DNA of 64,000 nucleotides, from the NCBI GenBank assembly GCA_947462335.1, contig OX381707.1, forward strand, positions 36,507,618-36,571,617, read 5' to 3'. The translations under genes were made by a program, and so were the position numbers. The notes beneath the pieces were generated by a model that saw only the letters and a list, made by a program, of their open reading frames with translations, was not told the DNA's origin and ran no database searches. This DNA comes from Harmothoe impar. Its lineage: Eukaryota > Annelida > Polychaeta > Phyllodocida > Polynoidae. Within the stretch, counting starts at the first letter, position 1; every line of letters starts with the position of its first letter. Of the stretch, positions 1-14,000 are shown piece by piece.

Positions 1-34
1 CGTTGGGCCGTGTCTAGTACCCAGATGTACGGTG
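1..34 (+). mobile_element. Right end of another foldback copy, cut by the window edge
   Basis: The first bases (CCGTGTCTAGTACCCAGATG) resemble the right arm of the foldback at 6185-6216. The following 200 bases resemble 6217-6420, including GTGTGGAGAG/GTGTAGAGAT, TTGTGGAAAGATGTGG and AAACACAAT. The element therefore probably predates the duplication. Confidence 0.5.
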
Positions 35-1479
35 TGGAGAGCTTGGTCCTAATTGGCAGTGACACGATTGAATTTGCTCCGTTGTGGAAAGATGTGGCTA
101 AATTAACTAATGAAAGGTCTTTATTTGTAAGGGGGCTCACGCCAAATCGTATTCTAAATCTCCATATACATGTAAGTGGTTTTGTTAAAGTAATAAAACA
201 CAATACTTTCCCAATACCGAAGTTTATAAGTTCTACAAAAATATAAGTATGAATACTTCACACCCATTCATGCATAATTATGGCTTATGTTGTGCTGAAA
301 TAGTCTCTTTATCTTAAATGCATTCACTACATTGTAAACTGGACAAAATTAATAAGTTCTCCTTAGAAAGAAGTATAGGCTAATAAGTCCACTGTAACAA
401 GATACTAAGTACTACAGTTTATCACAGGAAGTGTGATTGCTTACTGAGTGCATAACTTGTAGAGCATTTAATCATTCACCAATCCATATGATTAAGAGGA
501 GGAGGGCAGAGAATGAGAGAACAGAAATGCACATGGATGAAAAGAAGGAGACAATAAAGGATGGAAGGAAGTAAACAATCCAATAGGTAGACAAGTGATA
601 TGTGAGAAGCATTGATAGAGGGAAGGGAGGTAGCAAGGAGTGGAGGGTGGAGCAGGAGAGAAGGGAAAACTCATGCTATCAAGTGTGCTTGTGGTCACAA
701 CAACAATCGAAAGCCAGTAGGAAGAGAGGAACGATGGACAGAGAGAAGACAAGACATGGAGAAAGAAACGGGTAAGGCGTAGCAAGGAAGAGATGAAAGC
801 AGACGACACTGTGACAGGTTTGAGGGTGTGAAAATTGTAGGCCAATTCAATCTGACCTGCCCTGATAACATTTACATTTGAAATGCAGCCAATCAAGGCT
901 TGGGTAACAGCAGTCTGATGAGCATCAATGTTAGCAAGCACTGGTAGGTAGATGGTATCTCTGGAACTCACTGATGGTCCATCACATGGGGAAGGGATAA
1001 CGTAAAATGCTGAATTTGTCAACTGGATAGCGGTAATTGGACAACATATTTCCACAACATTCAGGATAGATAACAGGAAGATGTAGGTAGAGATTTGTCG
1101 AGATTTGCCATGAGTTGTCTTCGTGTCTGGTCAGTGGATGATTGTGAATTTCGTAAATTGACAGAAGATTTAAAGTTATCTACATCAGCAACTATCTTTT
1201 CCAACCATGCCTGGTAATTACAACCAAAACATCATTGCATGATCCATGATGGGACCCTCTCATATTTTGAGTCATCTGTCAAATCTACTTGCAGCAACCA
1301 CATCTTTTATGTGATAAAAATTCATCTTGCTGTTATAGCTGCCTTCTTGAATTCACATTCAAAATATTTCTAATAGAATAGAAAGGGTCGGTAAGTAAAT
1401 TGTTATCGGAGACATGCACTTTACAGATTGCAACCAAACTACTACAATTCTCACCACTATGTTTATGTTAGAAGGTAAG

Positions 1480-1950
1480 GTGGACCAATAATCTGCTTAC
1501 CCCATCTACTTCTGCTGATGGAAGTAAAGCAATGCCCTGACTACCAGTTATTGCTGACATGCAACTTGATAGATGCCAAAGTAATTGAAGATGGCAATAT
1601 CAGTTTGTCATTTATTAGGTAAAAGATGCCAAAAATGAAAGGGAGTGATTGAACCATGAGTTTGTTTAAAACATCTAATTGAGATTCTCATACAAGAAAG
1701 AAAGAGGTTGTTAGAACTATGGAGATAAAGGATTGGGAGCTTCAATGTCAGTCAAGATGGGGCCCTCATTTTATTAACTGTAATGATGGAAGCAGAAAAA
1801 GAATAAATTGGATAGGGAGCTTGGGCATAAAGACTAGACCTGTGGTCTTCAGATTATGTCAACATCAGTCGGAACAATTTAATTCAATGGGTGGGTTCAT
1901 TCCTGACATATACCTCACAACGACAATTGGCAGCAACTATATATAGTATA
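1480..1950 (+). repeat. Dispersed duplicate of 4970-5370
   Basis: Shared order: GAAGATG(G/T)CAATA, CTAATTGAGATT/CTATTGAGATT, GAGATTGTT-like, GGATAGG, CCTGTGGTCTTCAGATTA and CATCAGTC(G/A)GAACAA. The open frame 1719-1946 lies in this repeat and is not conserved in the other copy, so I do not call it a gene. Confidence 0.7.
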
Positions 1951-4049
1951 TATGGATTTTGCTTAATCAAGGAATTCATTCTGACAAACAAGGAGCATCT
2001 ATATTTTAGCTTTGGTACAGAATTCATTTAAAGGTAACATAACAGATGGAGTAGGTGTAGCTGTGTCTTGAACATCTATTTTCTGCCCTGATTTTCTACA
2101 GACTTGCCCCAGAGGGGCGACTCAGCTTTAAACAAATCGGGAGGTGTGGTCACAAATTGGAGTGATATGGGTCCGCTTTAAGCCTCTGGGGAATGGGACT
2201 GTGAACTACATTATAGGTATTATTTCAGGGGCTACTCCATTACTGATGTGATATTAAGGGCAGTGATACTGAATCGCAAAAACAAGAAGATGGACTACAA
2301 AATGGATAGTTTATTCTGAAAAGAATTCTTTTTTTCTAACCTAGCCATACCTTGCCTTCAGACATGTTGAGTAATATTTTACACTGATAAAAGGTCAGTC
2401 CCTCTTTTACTGTATGGCTGTTTGTGAACGATTGTGAACGATTGGCTCGCACGGTGATATAGAATCTCTAGTGAGCTTTCATTTTCTGCTTGCCTTTCTG
2501 CTTCTTTCTGATCTCTAGATATCATATATGGTACCTGGTATTGACATAGAAATCCATTGTGTCTATTTCCCATCATATGGATGCGCTTGTGTACAACCTG
2601 ATAGCCTCATATACACCTACTCTATTCCCTCTCATCTTCATCCTGCTACACCTGGCCCCAACTGATTACAACGCATCTGCCCACCTGCCAATTCATGTAA
2701 TCTCATGCTGATATGGTGACTGTCTGCTCTAATATCCGTTCACTTATCATAAGAATCTATTGCATAAGTTTTACATAGTATGTATGGTAAAGGGTGATTT
2801 ATCATAGTGTTTTTAATTACACGAAGTATTATTGAATGCTCATCTAATTTATTCCACTAAGCCATTACAACAATATGTATTAAAGTATTAGTGATTAGGA
2901 ATTACGAACATGATTATAGAGAATGGTTTTGAATACATTTATGTCTCTCTGGCACCTTATAAGTAACCAGGCATGTGAAAGGGAGAACCTTCTGGCTCCC
3001 ATGGAAACTATTCCATTTTTTCTAAATGGAACATGTTGGTCCTAGTTTCTTGGAAATTCCATGAGTGACTAAAAACTTAAAGCAGACCTTGAAAATTCCT
3101 ACTTAAACCAATTCTACATTGAATATTCACACTTTTAGGTTATTTTTTAGATAATCAGATTTTTTTGGGTCATTTTCAGTAGTTATCATTGGATACGGTG
3201 CACTTAGAGCTTATTTATTGTTTTTAGTTACAAGTAACAACACATGTTTGAGATATGATTCTCACAAAACTACCTGGAATATCTTAGCTCATGATATCTC
3301 ATTTAAAAGATCTTGGCACAAGCTTAATTCAATTCCCCCCTCAGTACCCCTTTTTACGTGCCTGGTCACATAATTGTATATGCATGTATTACTGAGCCTA
3401 TGTGAAGGAAGAATCGCATGTCAGTACGGCCGGAATACGATCTAAAGGTGATTTATTAGATAAGGTGCTTCAGATAATTAGATCTAAGCACGGTACGCTG
3501 AACAAGGAGCAGTGTCGATTTATATAGTGGGCAGTAGCTATATGTTACCCAATCATCTGACAGTGCGAGGGAGTATATCCTACACCTCAGCCTACACTTT
3601 GGCTCAAATAAATAATACAACGGATTGCTACCTTTAACGTGTGTCCTGTGGTTGTTCAGGGAAATGCGTTACCGCTCACCATGATCAAGTGTTGTTGTAT
3701 TGATGTATACATCCGATTACATTTCTTATCCGTAGCATTGTTCCTCTCGAATGGTTGTGAACCAGTACTCCAAACCCCTACTAAAACTTCCATAATATTT
3801 GTCCCTGACATTTCCGGTAAAGTCCATTCCATTGCTCTTAACAGGCTCTCTTATACTTTCAAAGCAGTAGAGAATCTATGGATCAATGATTGTGTGAGAA
3901 ATGGACAAAAAGGATCTAGGGACGATTGCCACTCTGTAATATAAATGTGCTGCTATGGGTCTTTTCCAGATCCTAAGCTATGTGTATTCCTGTGTATAAC
4001 CCCCTCCTTTCCATAGCACTGAGTCTTCAAAGCATCTCCACATACATCA

Positions 4050-4770
4050 ATCGGATGCTTAAGATCAATAACTTCGCTCTGCCGTCGTCAAGCTTGTCTG
4101 TCAACATAGGTTTCCTGTCATGAAAGGGGCCTCCTACCTCTGACCTGCCACCTTAGCATCCCACCCTCAATTTCCCATACCTCCCTCAACACACCACAGC
4201 CCTCAGATGCCCTGTCAGTACCCTCTACATCAGCCTCCTGACTAAGTCAATCCCTATTGGTCGGAATGGGCAATCAAGGCTTTTGGTTGATTCTGGAATG
4301 GTGGCAAAAGTGCTGTGGAATGAGTTGTGGAATGACCGGAATAGAGCCCTGAATGTTCACCCTGACTCGGCCAATACAGACACCGTGGCCGATTCCTGCT
4401 TGTTCATCATGCTAGTATTGGTACCCAGTCATCTAAGTCATGGTGCTAAAGCCATTGGCGACTTGTTGGCTACGGGCATGTGGGAGTAGGGGAGGTATTA
4501 GTGGAGTGTTGAGACTGTCCCAGGTTATACTGATTTACTCCTTCCTCTCTGCGGCTTATCAGCATTTACAGTGGGCTCACTACATGACTGGGGGACATCG
4601 TAGAGCTAATCCTACATCATGTAGCTCATCTATTATTGACACAATGGCATTTTTACTACATGGAAATTCATGGATAGTTTTGTCTATGTGTTTTGACTAC
4701 ACAGGAAATATAGGCTTCATGGGCCTCAATCAAGGGATATGGCCAGATTCACTTTGAATCATTATTCTTT
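4050..4770 (+). repeat. Additional copy of the left-array block (GGTCGGAATGGGCAATCA family)
   Basis: Related to 11890-12540 and 18420-18950, and more distantly to 11090-11540 and 17110-17540. Shared elements are CTTGTTTGTC, a C-rich stretch, GCCAGTA...CCTC, GGTCGGAATGGGCAATCA, TTCCAGAATGG and ATAGAGCC. The block therefore occurs five times in the first 19 kb. Confidence 0.7.
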
Positions 4771-4969
4771 AGAGAAAGGTGATGAAAAGTAACTTTACCA
4801 AAACGGTATTGATAGCGTCTATTCACATGTAGGGGACAACATGTGAACTGGTAATGGTGAAATTTCTCATGCAGCACAAGGTACAGAGAAGATCTTCAGG
4901 CTCGTGCACCTGATCTGATTATATAAGTTCAACTTCCATTTCCTCTTATGCTCTTATGTAATATATGGA

Positions 4970-5370
4970 GTCTACCCCAGCTTATCCTCATAAAGAAAGT
5001 AAATCATCACATTGGCTACGCATTGTTGTTGATGTGACTTGCTTAACGGCAAAACATTGAAGATGTCAATGCCAATATGACATCTATTAGTTAGAATACA
5101 ACCTAACTGTTTGAAACAACATCCTATTGAGATTTCCTACAGAAAAATGAAGAGATTGTTACTAAAACAAAGATAATGGATTTAGGTATTGAGTGTCAAT
5201 CAACAATGGCCTTTTATGTTTCTAACTGTTATACTGGATAGGAGAAAGGAATAAATTGAATTGCGGTCTGCGCATAAAGCCTAGGCCTGTGGTCTTCAGA
5301 TTACATCGGCATCAGTCAGAACAACTTAGTACGCTGGCTGGGTTCTTTGCTCACATATCCTTAAAGGGTC
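4970..5370 (+). repeat. Dispersed duplicate of 1480-1950
   Basis: See the shared anchors of the 1480-1950 copy. The offset is about 3.45 kb, different from the 6-kb spacing further right, so the left array has a nested history. Confidence 0.7.
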
Positions 5371-5819
5371 TGCTCCATTGCTGCAAATAGCATTAACTGA
5401 GAGACTGGAACAAGTGGCGCCACCTGCATACGGCACTTCAGTGCAAATGAGCTAGATTGGCCTCGTTCTGGAACTGCTGCTACTACAACCACTGCGACCT
5501 CTCTTTCACTGGAGCCGCCACCATAGGTAATGTACATCAAGGGATATGTGGTTGTAATCATGAAAATGTGTCTTTTGGGGCCTAAATGCCTAAAGTGTAC
5601 TACAGTGGTCTGTTTTAATCTTTAACTTAGATGTCATCCTTGGGTTTTAGTCATTAAATTGCCTCTCCATATAAGCCACTGAATCACATTCATTAGATTT
5701 CCGTGGTAAGAGTTCTGGCTTCAAAGGATATCAATAAAACGCTATGCAAAATTGAATGCTGCCATATTGGTGATATGCTGTCATGATAAAAGATGACTAG
5801 TGCATAACGCTTACAAGAT

Positions 5820-6216
5820 CCTACATCCGGATACCAGACCCAGCCAGAAGTAGTTTATTACACCCCATTCAGAACTTCCTGTTGTAGGCTGCACAGAGAA
5901 AAGAAACAACGTCTAAAGGGAGTCCAGGTTGCCTCCAGAATAACTCCCCTCTATTGGTGACTCTCTGGCTGACCCAAGGTAGTCACCCAGGGGAGCCATC
6001 TAGCTCGTTGGGTCATATGACTCCCCCAGGTGACTCCCTTAGGTCAGCCAGAGAGTCACCTAGGCTCCCTTAGGCGACCCTAAACAGGGGAGTCATTCTG
6101 AAGGCAATCTGGACTCCTTTTTGGTGCTGTTTCTTCTCTCTGTGCAGCCTACAACAGGAAGTTCTGAATGGGGTGTAATAAACTACTTCTGGCTGGGTCT
6201 GGTATCCGGATGTAGG
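5820..6216. mobile_element. Foldback element with long inverted arms (397 bp)
   Basis: About the first 78 bases (starting CCTACATCCGGATACC) are perfectly complementary to the right end. Imperfect complementarity continues to roughly 5985/6060, leaving a short centre made of GACTC/GGTGAC-rich segments. There is no ORF and no clear target duplication. Long near-identical arms suggest a recent origin or conversion between the arms. Confidence 0.85.
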
Positions 6217-9200
6217 GTGTAGAGATCACGTGGGGCTCTGGCGCGATTAGCAGAGATGAGATTGAATTCGCCGTTGTGGAAGGAGGTGGTCCACTCTCCT
6301 AATGAGCACCTTAATTCGTAAAAGGGCATGCACCGCTATGCATACCAGATCCCCAGAAAAAGGGCACTGTTAAAGTGATTAAACACAATGCTCTCCTACT
6401 GGAAACTACCACTTTTAGCCTTGAAAAGAAAAAAGTAACGAAGTCATCTTATTTAACGTCCATGTATATGTATTGTCAGAAGTCACTCAACAAGACACTC
6501 TAGAAAAAAGAAAGGTATTTCCATAATTATTGTTCTACAGGTCTTCAGGGTAAAGATCTGTGGACAATGGACCTTAGGGTAAAGTAACATGAGGGAATAA
6601 AGGTGGCCCGAGAGCAGACAGGTAATGCTAGACAGGGTGAAAGTTTGCTAAGACGTTTTGCATGTGGACACTGTGATGACTTTTCCATTAAAGGTGCAGC
6701 AAGTGAAGACTGGTAAGACCAGTGTAACAGGAGTCTGATGAAACCCCATGTAGAATTCATAAACACAATGATCAGCTGGTGGCGTGAATTCTGGTGCATA
6801 GGCCCGTGTATAAGCCAACTTTGACAACTCATATAAGGCACAGAGTGGGTTTGATTATGGCGGCTTTAGTACTGTAGAATACAAGTATAAACCACACTTT
6901 GGGCCGATCATAATTATAGGCCGCACTTGCGGTCTGACCTGCATAGTAGTCACAGCGTTTAAGCGAGGATTTATAATAGGTGAGCTTTGGAATAAGAGCT
7001 GTTGTGGATAACTGGAAGTAGTTCGACACTTCTACCCCTGTAACAGGGGTAGAACACAATCATGGTCCTTTGGGCTAACCAAGTCACTCTGCTAATCTGG
7101 CAGAGTAGCTATTTTGATGGAAGTATTCACTACACAGTCCAATGCTTCCAGCCAAATGTCCCTCAACGTATTCCCACTTGTTCACCATAAACAAGACATT
7201 CCTAATACATAAATAGATCTGTAATCCTGGCTTTGTTTGATGTCAACTCCACTCCTCTAGGACACCCCTCCCACCACTTTTCCCTGCTGCTGAAATCAAA
7301 ATGTGTGACATACACTAATATTGACATGTTTGTAGCAGGATAAGTATGCTGGACATGTGGAGTATCTTTTGGGGAAGATGAGTGACCATTTTGAGGGATT
7401 GACACTGAGTATATTTATAAGAACCCTTTTTATTCCCACTATAGGATCCCTATCTAGCTGCAGTCTGGCACAGTAGCGCCAGATGTGTCGGACTAACTGG
7501 AAGGGGCAGAGTGAGACAACATTATACCATGGTTATCCAGTTCAGGCACTCAAATCAGTGCCTTAAATGGATTACCACTGCGCATTAGATCTGGATAACT
7601 GCACTGCTATGATGTCACAACATGGCAGCCGCTTGTTTACATTGTAAACAGCCGAATTAACATTGTGAAAGGCCGAATTTACATGCTGAAATATGTCAAA
7701 TGTTAAAACCGTGGTAAAATGGAATAATACATGGACAAGCCAGCACTGAAGCTCTGTCTCATGCCTTTGTCATGGATAACTAGCCTTCGTGCTGGCTTAT
7801 CAGTGTGACATTCCCTTGATAATAAAAGCATGGCACTCAGGATAGATGAAAATAAAAGTTATAGGTATTAGAAAATAGGTGGCCGGGTGTAAGTGAACCA
7901 TTATAACCTTACCTAGATGGATTAATATGGGGCTTAAGATATATAATTATTGTAGTAAGGATTGATGCAGTAAGAATTGGTAGCTTTTCTGAATGAAAAT
8001 TCCAATATATGTTTCAATCCTTTAAGGGCGGCCGAAAATGTTAAATGTTAGCGGTGGGGAAGACATCTGCCCCCTATTGATGTAAATAATAACCTTCATC
8101 CGCCCTGAGATCTGTGTGTATGAGAGACCTTTGTACAGCAAACAAACATGAGGAAACTTGTTCTCACGACACAGACAATCTCATGAGGAGTTGGTTCTGT
8201 CCTAAGAATGGCTCATGTTGCCGACAAAGTATGGCTAGTTGGAGACAGCTACCAGGCTGAATCATGCAGGACATTCCGCGAACAAAACATTGCTGTGTAT
8301 ATTCAAAAGCAAGATTTATTGTTCTAGCCAGCAGCATAGTTCTGTGCAGAATGTTTTTTCTACACTAGGTAGTATCCGCTTGACTTGAAAACATGAACAA
8401 AAAGTACATAATTACCACGGTGAGCCTCAGGGTGGGCCGTGTTGATTACTGTTCCGCAAAGGGAAGTAGAAGGTAATTATAAAGAATGGTGACATATTGT
8501 AGCTATAGAACTAGGTCCTGATATGAAATACTGAAAGTAGTCAGTAAAAATGGTATAGAGGAAGAGATATGTGTTGTAAAAGTTGTCACTTGTGATATTT
8601 TAACTGGCTGTCTCCCTTCGGATGCAGCATACATGGATGTACCTGTGCATCGCACACCAGGTATCCCTTCTAAATATACTCAGGTGTCGAGGTGTGGGGT
8701 CTACTCCAATAGCTCTCAACTTCACCATGCTACACCTGCTTCCTGTTGGCAATAATAACTGTGACTAGTCACACACACTTTATAGGTTGAATAGAGATTT
8801 AATGAGAAGAGCACTACAGGAGTGACTGAGAACTATGACATGAGATCCTATATGACCGGATTTCACCTGCAGATTTACACTTCACTGAGATCTCTTTTGT
8901 GAAGGAGACGAACTTAACTGGACATATGTATCTTCTTGTCCTAAATGGAGCAGGTATTATGAAAAGGGTGTGAGAATTGTTAATGTTGAATGTTGTAGTT
9001 TTGTTGCCAATGAAACAATCTTAAATATAGATAAAGTGACTTGGTAATCGACTTGTTAGACCGAATAACATCCTACTGCACAGCTGATACACAGATATTA
9101 TTCAACTTACTGGTACAACAACTGTTGTGTAATATGTGTTTCAGGTTTTTTCTGGGATGAATCTTGTTCCTATGAAAACAATGTTGTTTTCCAATAGAGA

Positions 9201-9239
9201 ACACTTGACTTGGTACTTATCTAAGCCAACCCTTACCCA
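6217..9239. other. No gene seen; diverged duplicate sequence
   Basis: The start is similar to 35-400. 8640-8750 is weakly similar to 2580-2690 (CTTCA...CTGCTACACCTG). The frames at 6545-7059 and 7202-7405 on the minus strand are short and unsupported. A weak hairpin (AAGCCAGCAC with GTGCTGGCTT, 7738-7801) is present. Confidence 0.5.
6860..6985. mobile_element. Decayed copy of the 10718-10940 MITE family
   Basis: Shares, in order and with many substitutions, TTTAGTACTGTA, GTATAAACCACAC, GGGCCG, TATAGGCCGCAC, TCTGAC and the right terminus (AAGCGAGGATTTATAATAG against ACGCGAGGTTTTACGGTAA). The left end is missing. Confidence 0.55.
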
Positions 9240-10717
9240 ATAAATTCAGGTGTGATAGTGTGACAATCGAATCAGAATAGCTAACTGAATGTGTTTAGTA
9301 AGTATGTCAGTTAACTTCTATTGAAACCATTTGTTTACCGTCACCTTTTTCACACTCTCATTCACTTTGTCACCCACTAAAACGATGATTACCAAACTTT
9401 CAGTTAGAGTGGCTGTGGGATCAGATTACAGAAAGGGACCATGGAAGTAATAGATAAAACCAATGAAATTCACAGATAATGTAGGCATGTTTAATTTCTC
9501 TTGCATGTGTTTTTATCATCTATTAGAATGGAGCGATCGAAGAGATTACAAATCTAGCATTTTATCCCTACATGACTATGAAGAAATTGTCTCTTTAGGA
9601 TGTTGCAGCTCTTTGTAAGTGCTATCTTGGACTCTGAATATAAGAGACTCCACGTTTCTCTCACACCATCTCCAGAATGACTAGCTTAACGGTCCTGACC
9701 CTCACCCCACAGACCTCAACCTGCAGACAGAACCACCAACTTGGGAGTGATCAGCAGCTTTACCACCAATCCGGATTACACAGGCCGAGAACTGGGGACT
9801 CATTCGTTCCTACTTTTATCACCTCCCTTGTGGTTGGTTACACAAAGGTATTGCTTTTCATGAGGTACTGCGGTGTTGGAAATGTGTTGCCTGTCACTAC
9901 TTGTATCCCCACATCCTTTATGACCAAATGATCTTGGTTTACACAAGACCCTCCCTATATATATACTGTTGCATGGCGTTCCCGCCAATAGCAAAATCAG
10001 AACTATAATGTTACAGTTACTATACCACCCCTGCACTCCACATCATACCCCTTAGCGTATCTCCTCATATATCACTTCCTACATGAAAAGAATTAATATT
10101 GACTAGTTAGCATGTAGGGCACATAAAAACATGATAATCATGTATACTTACTGCAGGAGTAGACCTTAAACAAACTAATGGTTTTAAAATATGTATGCCC
10201 TTCTCCAGTATACTATATTGTGACCTTGCAATTGGTGATGAGCTAATCTAGTCCCATGTTGGATGGCAGTAGGCTCTGGTGATGACGGTCTGTAATAGAT
10301 GTACTGCAATGTATCTGTCTATGAATTAGCAACTGGGAGGACAAGGGGAACTCTCCTCAATCACCAATGAAGCATCAACCTTGGCACAGTAACCTGGAAG
10401 GTGACCTTCCTCTCGCATTTCAATGTTCTGCTGTCTTTAATCAGCCCATCCCCTCATTTACATGCAGCGACAGTCTATCAATAGACATGCATTTAACAGG
10501 AGAATACAATATTTAGAGATGATTTTGTTATTAATCCATTAAACTTATACGAATGAATTTTGTATGTAGGTATAAAACAGTGTTTGCTCTGTACGACACA
10601 GAGTTTTAGAAGTACTTGAGAGTAACAATTCTGCCGGCCCGGGCTATTATGAAATATAACATTTACATATTTGCATTGTAACCCCTGAAGACATAATTAT
10701 ATCTAATCTCACATCTA

Positions 10718-10940
10718 CCGTAAAACCTCGCGTATAAGCCTAACTGGCGTATAAGCCGCACCCCGAGTTTGAGCCGATGCTATAAGCCGCACCATAGATC
10801 TGAGTACGCTGACATTTAGTACTGTACCATAGTAACAAAAACTCACGTATAAGCCGCACCCTGACCCTGGGCCGTTGCTATAAGCCGCACCACCAATCTG
10901 ACTTGCGTACTAGCCGCGGCTTGTACGCGAGGTTTTACGG
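10718..10940. mobile_element. TA-flanked MITE with CGTATAAGCCGCACC internal repeats (223 bp)
   Basis: Terminal inverted repeat CCGTAAAACCTCGCGTA with AAGCC following at both ends (about 22 of 23 matching), bordered by TA at 10716-10717 and 10941-10942. The interior repeats variants of TATAAGCCGCACC several times. TA duplication suggests a Tc1/mariner-type or related source. No transposase is present. Confidence 0.82.
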
Positions 10941-11029
10941 TAATCAAGAAAAGAATAGGCTTAAAGTCTGCATTTCATGCTAACCCTTGTTACTTTTCAT
11001 CTGCAGTTGAAGAGTTTGGATGCAAAATG

Positions 11030-11061
<32 letters not shown>

Positions 11062-11086
11062 CATATATATATATTATATATATATA
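11030..11086. repeat. (TA)n microsatellite
   Basis: 57 bp of alternating TA with a few G or C interruptions. Confidence 0.97.
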
Positions 11087-14000
11087 GTTCTGGATTTATC
11101 AAATTGTTAATTGGGAGGAATCAATAATAGACTTTCTGCTTTTGATCCTGCACCTTCCCAATCCTGCCCCACCCACATCCTACCGATACCACCTCCATCA
11201 GGCTCCTTACTAGCACTTTTGATAACAGTCAGAACAGGCAATCAGGGCTTATGACCGTTTCAAGAATAATGGTAAATGTGCTGCAGGGTGGATTGTGGGA
11301 TGAATTGAATAGAGCCATCATGATTTTCACCTTTACTCTTAATTGCCTGGATGTTCACTGGGCCACTGCTCCCCAACCTTCTCAATCTGACACCCGCAAT
11401 TTGTCAGCAGCACTCAGGCGGCTAAGAACTGGGGTGGCATTGGACCAAGGGGTGGGAGGTCATAATGCTGGTAGGGACATGGGCAGGTTCAGTTATAATC
11501 ATGATTTATTCCTTACTCTCTACAGCTTTTCAGCGGCAGGTTTGCTTTGATTAGGTGTTACTGTAAGTTAGTTTGTGTCCTATTAAGTCATCAAGAAATG
11601 ATGCTGTCTATGTCTCCAAGTATTGATTAAATATAAGAATAATTCTTATTCTTTACAGGAGTAAGCTTTGGTTGACTGATTAATAGTCAACAAAAGCTTA
11701 CACCTGAAAATGAATGTTATTCACTTAAAGTTACTGCATACCAATGTTATGATGTGAAAGGATGCCAACTTGATTACAGCTCTGCATATTGTTTTTTTTA
11801 GCTTTGAAAGGCTTGCGAAACAATCAACAAACTATTGCCAGTCTATGACACCCACAGCCACTTGTACCCCTTACCTCCTTCCTCCCCTAGCAACCAGTAC
11901 TCAGACTCTCTCCACGCGCAGTAATAAGATGTCTTGGATCAATACATTCACCCTCCAATCACTGAGCTTGTTTGTCGACATAAGTTTCCAGTCAAGAAAA
12001 GACCTCCTGCTCTTGACCCTCCACCTTCCCACCCTTCCCCGCCTTCCCTCCCACAATCCCTCATCCCTCACTCCATAGCCCAACCCACTCACACCCTGCC
12101 AGTAGCACCTCCATCAGTGTTCTGACGTCGTCAATAGTGATTTGATATTGGTCGGAATGGGCAATCAGACCTTTTGGCTGCTTCCAGAATGGCAGCAAAG
12201 GGGGTGCAGCATGGGTTGTGGGATAGCCAGAATAGAGCCATCTTGATGATCTTTACCCTAACTCTTCTTATTTTATTGACCAATCCACCTTGGTTGGTTC
12301 CTGCGTGTTCATTGTACCACCAGTACCCAGCCGTCTCAATCCAAGAGCCTAATACATTGACAAGTTATCTGCCACACTACTGGGATTGTATGTGTGTATA
12401 TGTGAGGTTGAGAGTATATGGAGTATTGGTCAGTGGCTATCCTAGGTTGTGAGGATTTACTCTGTCCTCTCTCTAATAGTGTTTCAGCTGTGTATCAGCC
12501 TATACCATCTGCTCACTTTGTAAGCTATGTGAACTTGAAAAATATCACATTACAGAAATTTTCCACTTAAGCAAGAGAAAATATCAATTTTAGTGTTAAT
12601 GTTATCCCAAATTACAACATATTCTCAGCTTTTATACCTTCCAGTTGCAGTAACATCTGTTTCTGTTAAAGGGAGACCCTCAAATTGCAACATATACCAA
12701 AATTCCTGAGACTTTTCGTCGTAGGATTTGAGCTCATAAGTGTGAATGAGATCCACCTTTGGCCTTGTGTTTATGTTATCTAAGGCAACAGTATGTCCAT
12801 GATCTTAAGTTTGGTAACGTGTGTAGTAATAAGATAAAATCGAAGTAGCTGTCTATATATATTTAGGAGAGAAAAAAATGTGAACTTTGCCTCAACTCTG
12901 TTGATGCTACTTAGACGTAAAACATTGTTAGTGCCTTACTTTGGAAAGAACATTTGAAGCTAACTGCATGGCCAAAGATGCTCTCAACTAATGGGTTTTA
13001 TCATTACAAATGTGCTACACCGATACCAACGTATTCAGTTTGCTTATCCTAATAAAGTGATGTTCCATGTGGAACGATTTACTGCATCCAAAGCTCTTTA
13101 GTGTGCCTAGACTTTGGTGTGAGATCTAGCACAATGATAACTTGTAATTTTCTTTTTTCTCCTGCTTTCCTTTCCCAATTTCTGTCTGTCACCTGCATCA
13201 ATCTGCTTTATCATTTAACCCTATCACATCTCCTACAATGCTTATTACTTTTTAGATTATGATTTGCCCCTTTCTACCCACCACTCCCTTCCTATAATGC
13301 TGGACTGGCCATTGGTCCCATATATGTCAGCATCTCACAAGAGGCTACATAAAATGGACTTCTGGTTCCAGACACAGGGCTGTCCTGAACTCAAGGTGAG
13401 CAGAAGATGTTGTACGTGACCCTTGAATGAGCCTAATCACAAGCAGCTCTCTTCAAACTGTCAGGATTTGTCTCATTAGACACAAACACCTAAAAATGCG
13501 GCTGCAACCATGAGTTCCAGGATGACTTTTTACTTTTAGTTCAGAAAAATGACGGGTGAGACATCTCCTCCAATAACAAAAGGTCCAGATGCTTATTGCG
13601 TATTTGTTTCTTGTTCAGATATGATTGTGTCATTTATGTATATTTACATATAACCTTGATCTATGTAGGTTAATTGTGTTTATTTAAATGAAGTAGGAAA
13701 ATGTAAAGCAGACATAGACGTTCATTGAATGTAAGTAAACCTTCACAATTTGACGTCCGCTAACCTTGCGGAAAAACAATCTTATTGCTTTGCTTGGAAA
13801 TACACCTAGACAAACCCCGAAGCTACGTTGGTTTAATTATCTATAAACATGCAGATCACATAATATGTTAATGAGGTCCTGTGTGTTTACTGGATAATAT
13901 TACCGCACATATATGTGCCACTGATGTAATTGCACCCTTAAATCTCTGTATCAGTTAAGCTTGTTCATGTCGTAAATGATAATACCACACATGAAGATTT

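Noticed and set aside
492..1055. 187-codon minus-strand frame
   Set aside because: Mostly the complement of purine-rich low-complexity DNA (Ser/Leu/Pro-rich). The related blocks near 6.7 and 14.6 kb do not keep the frame.
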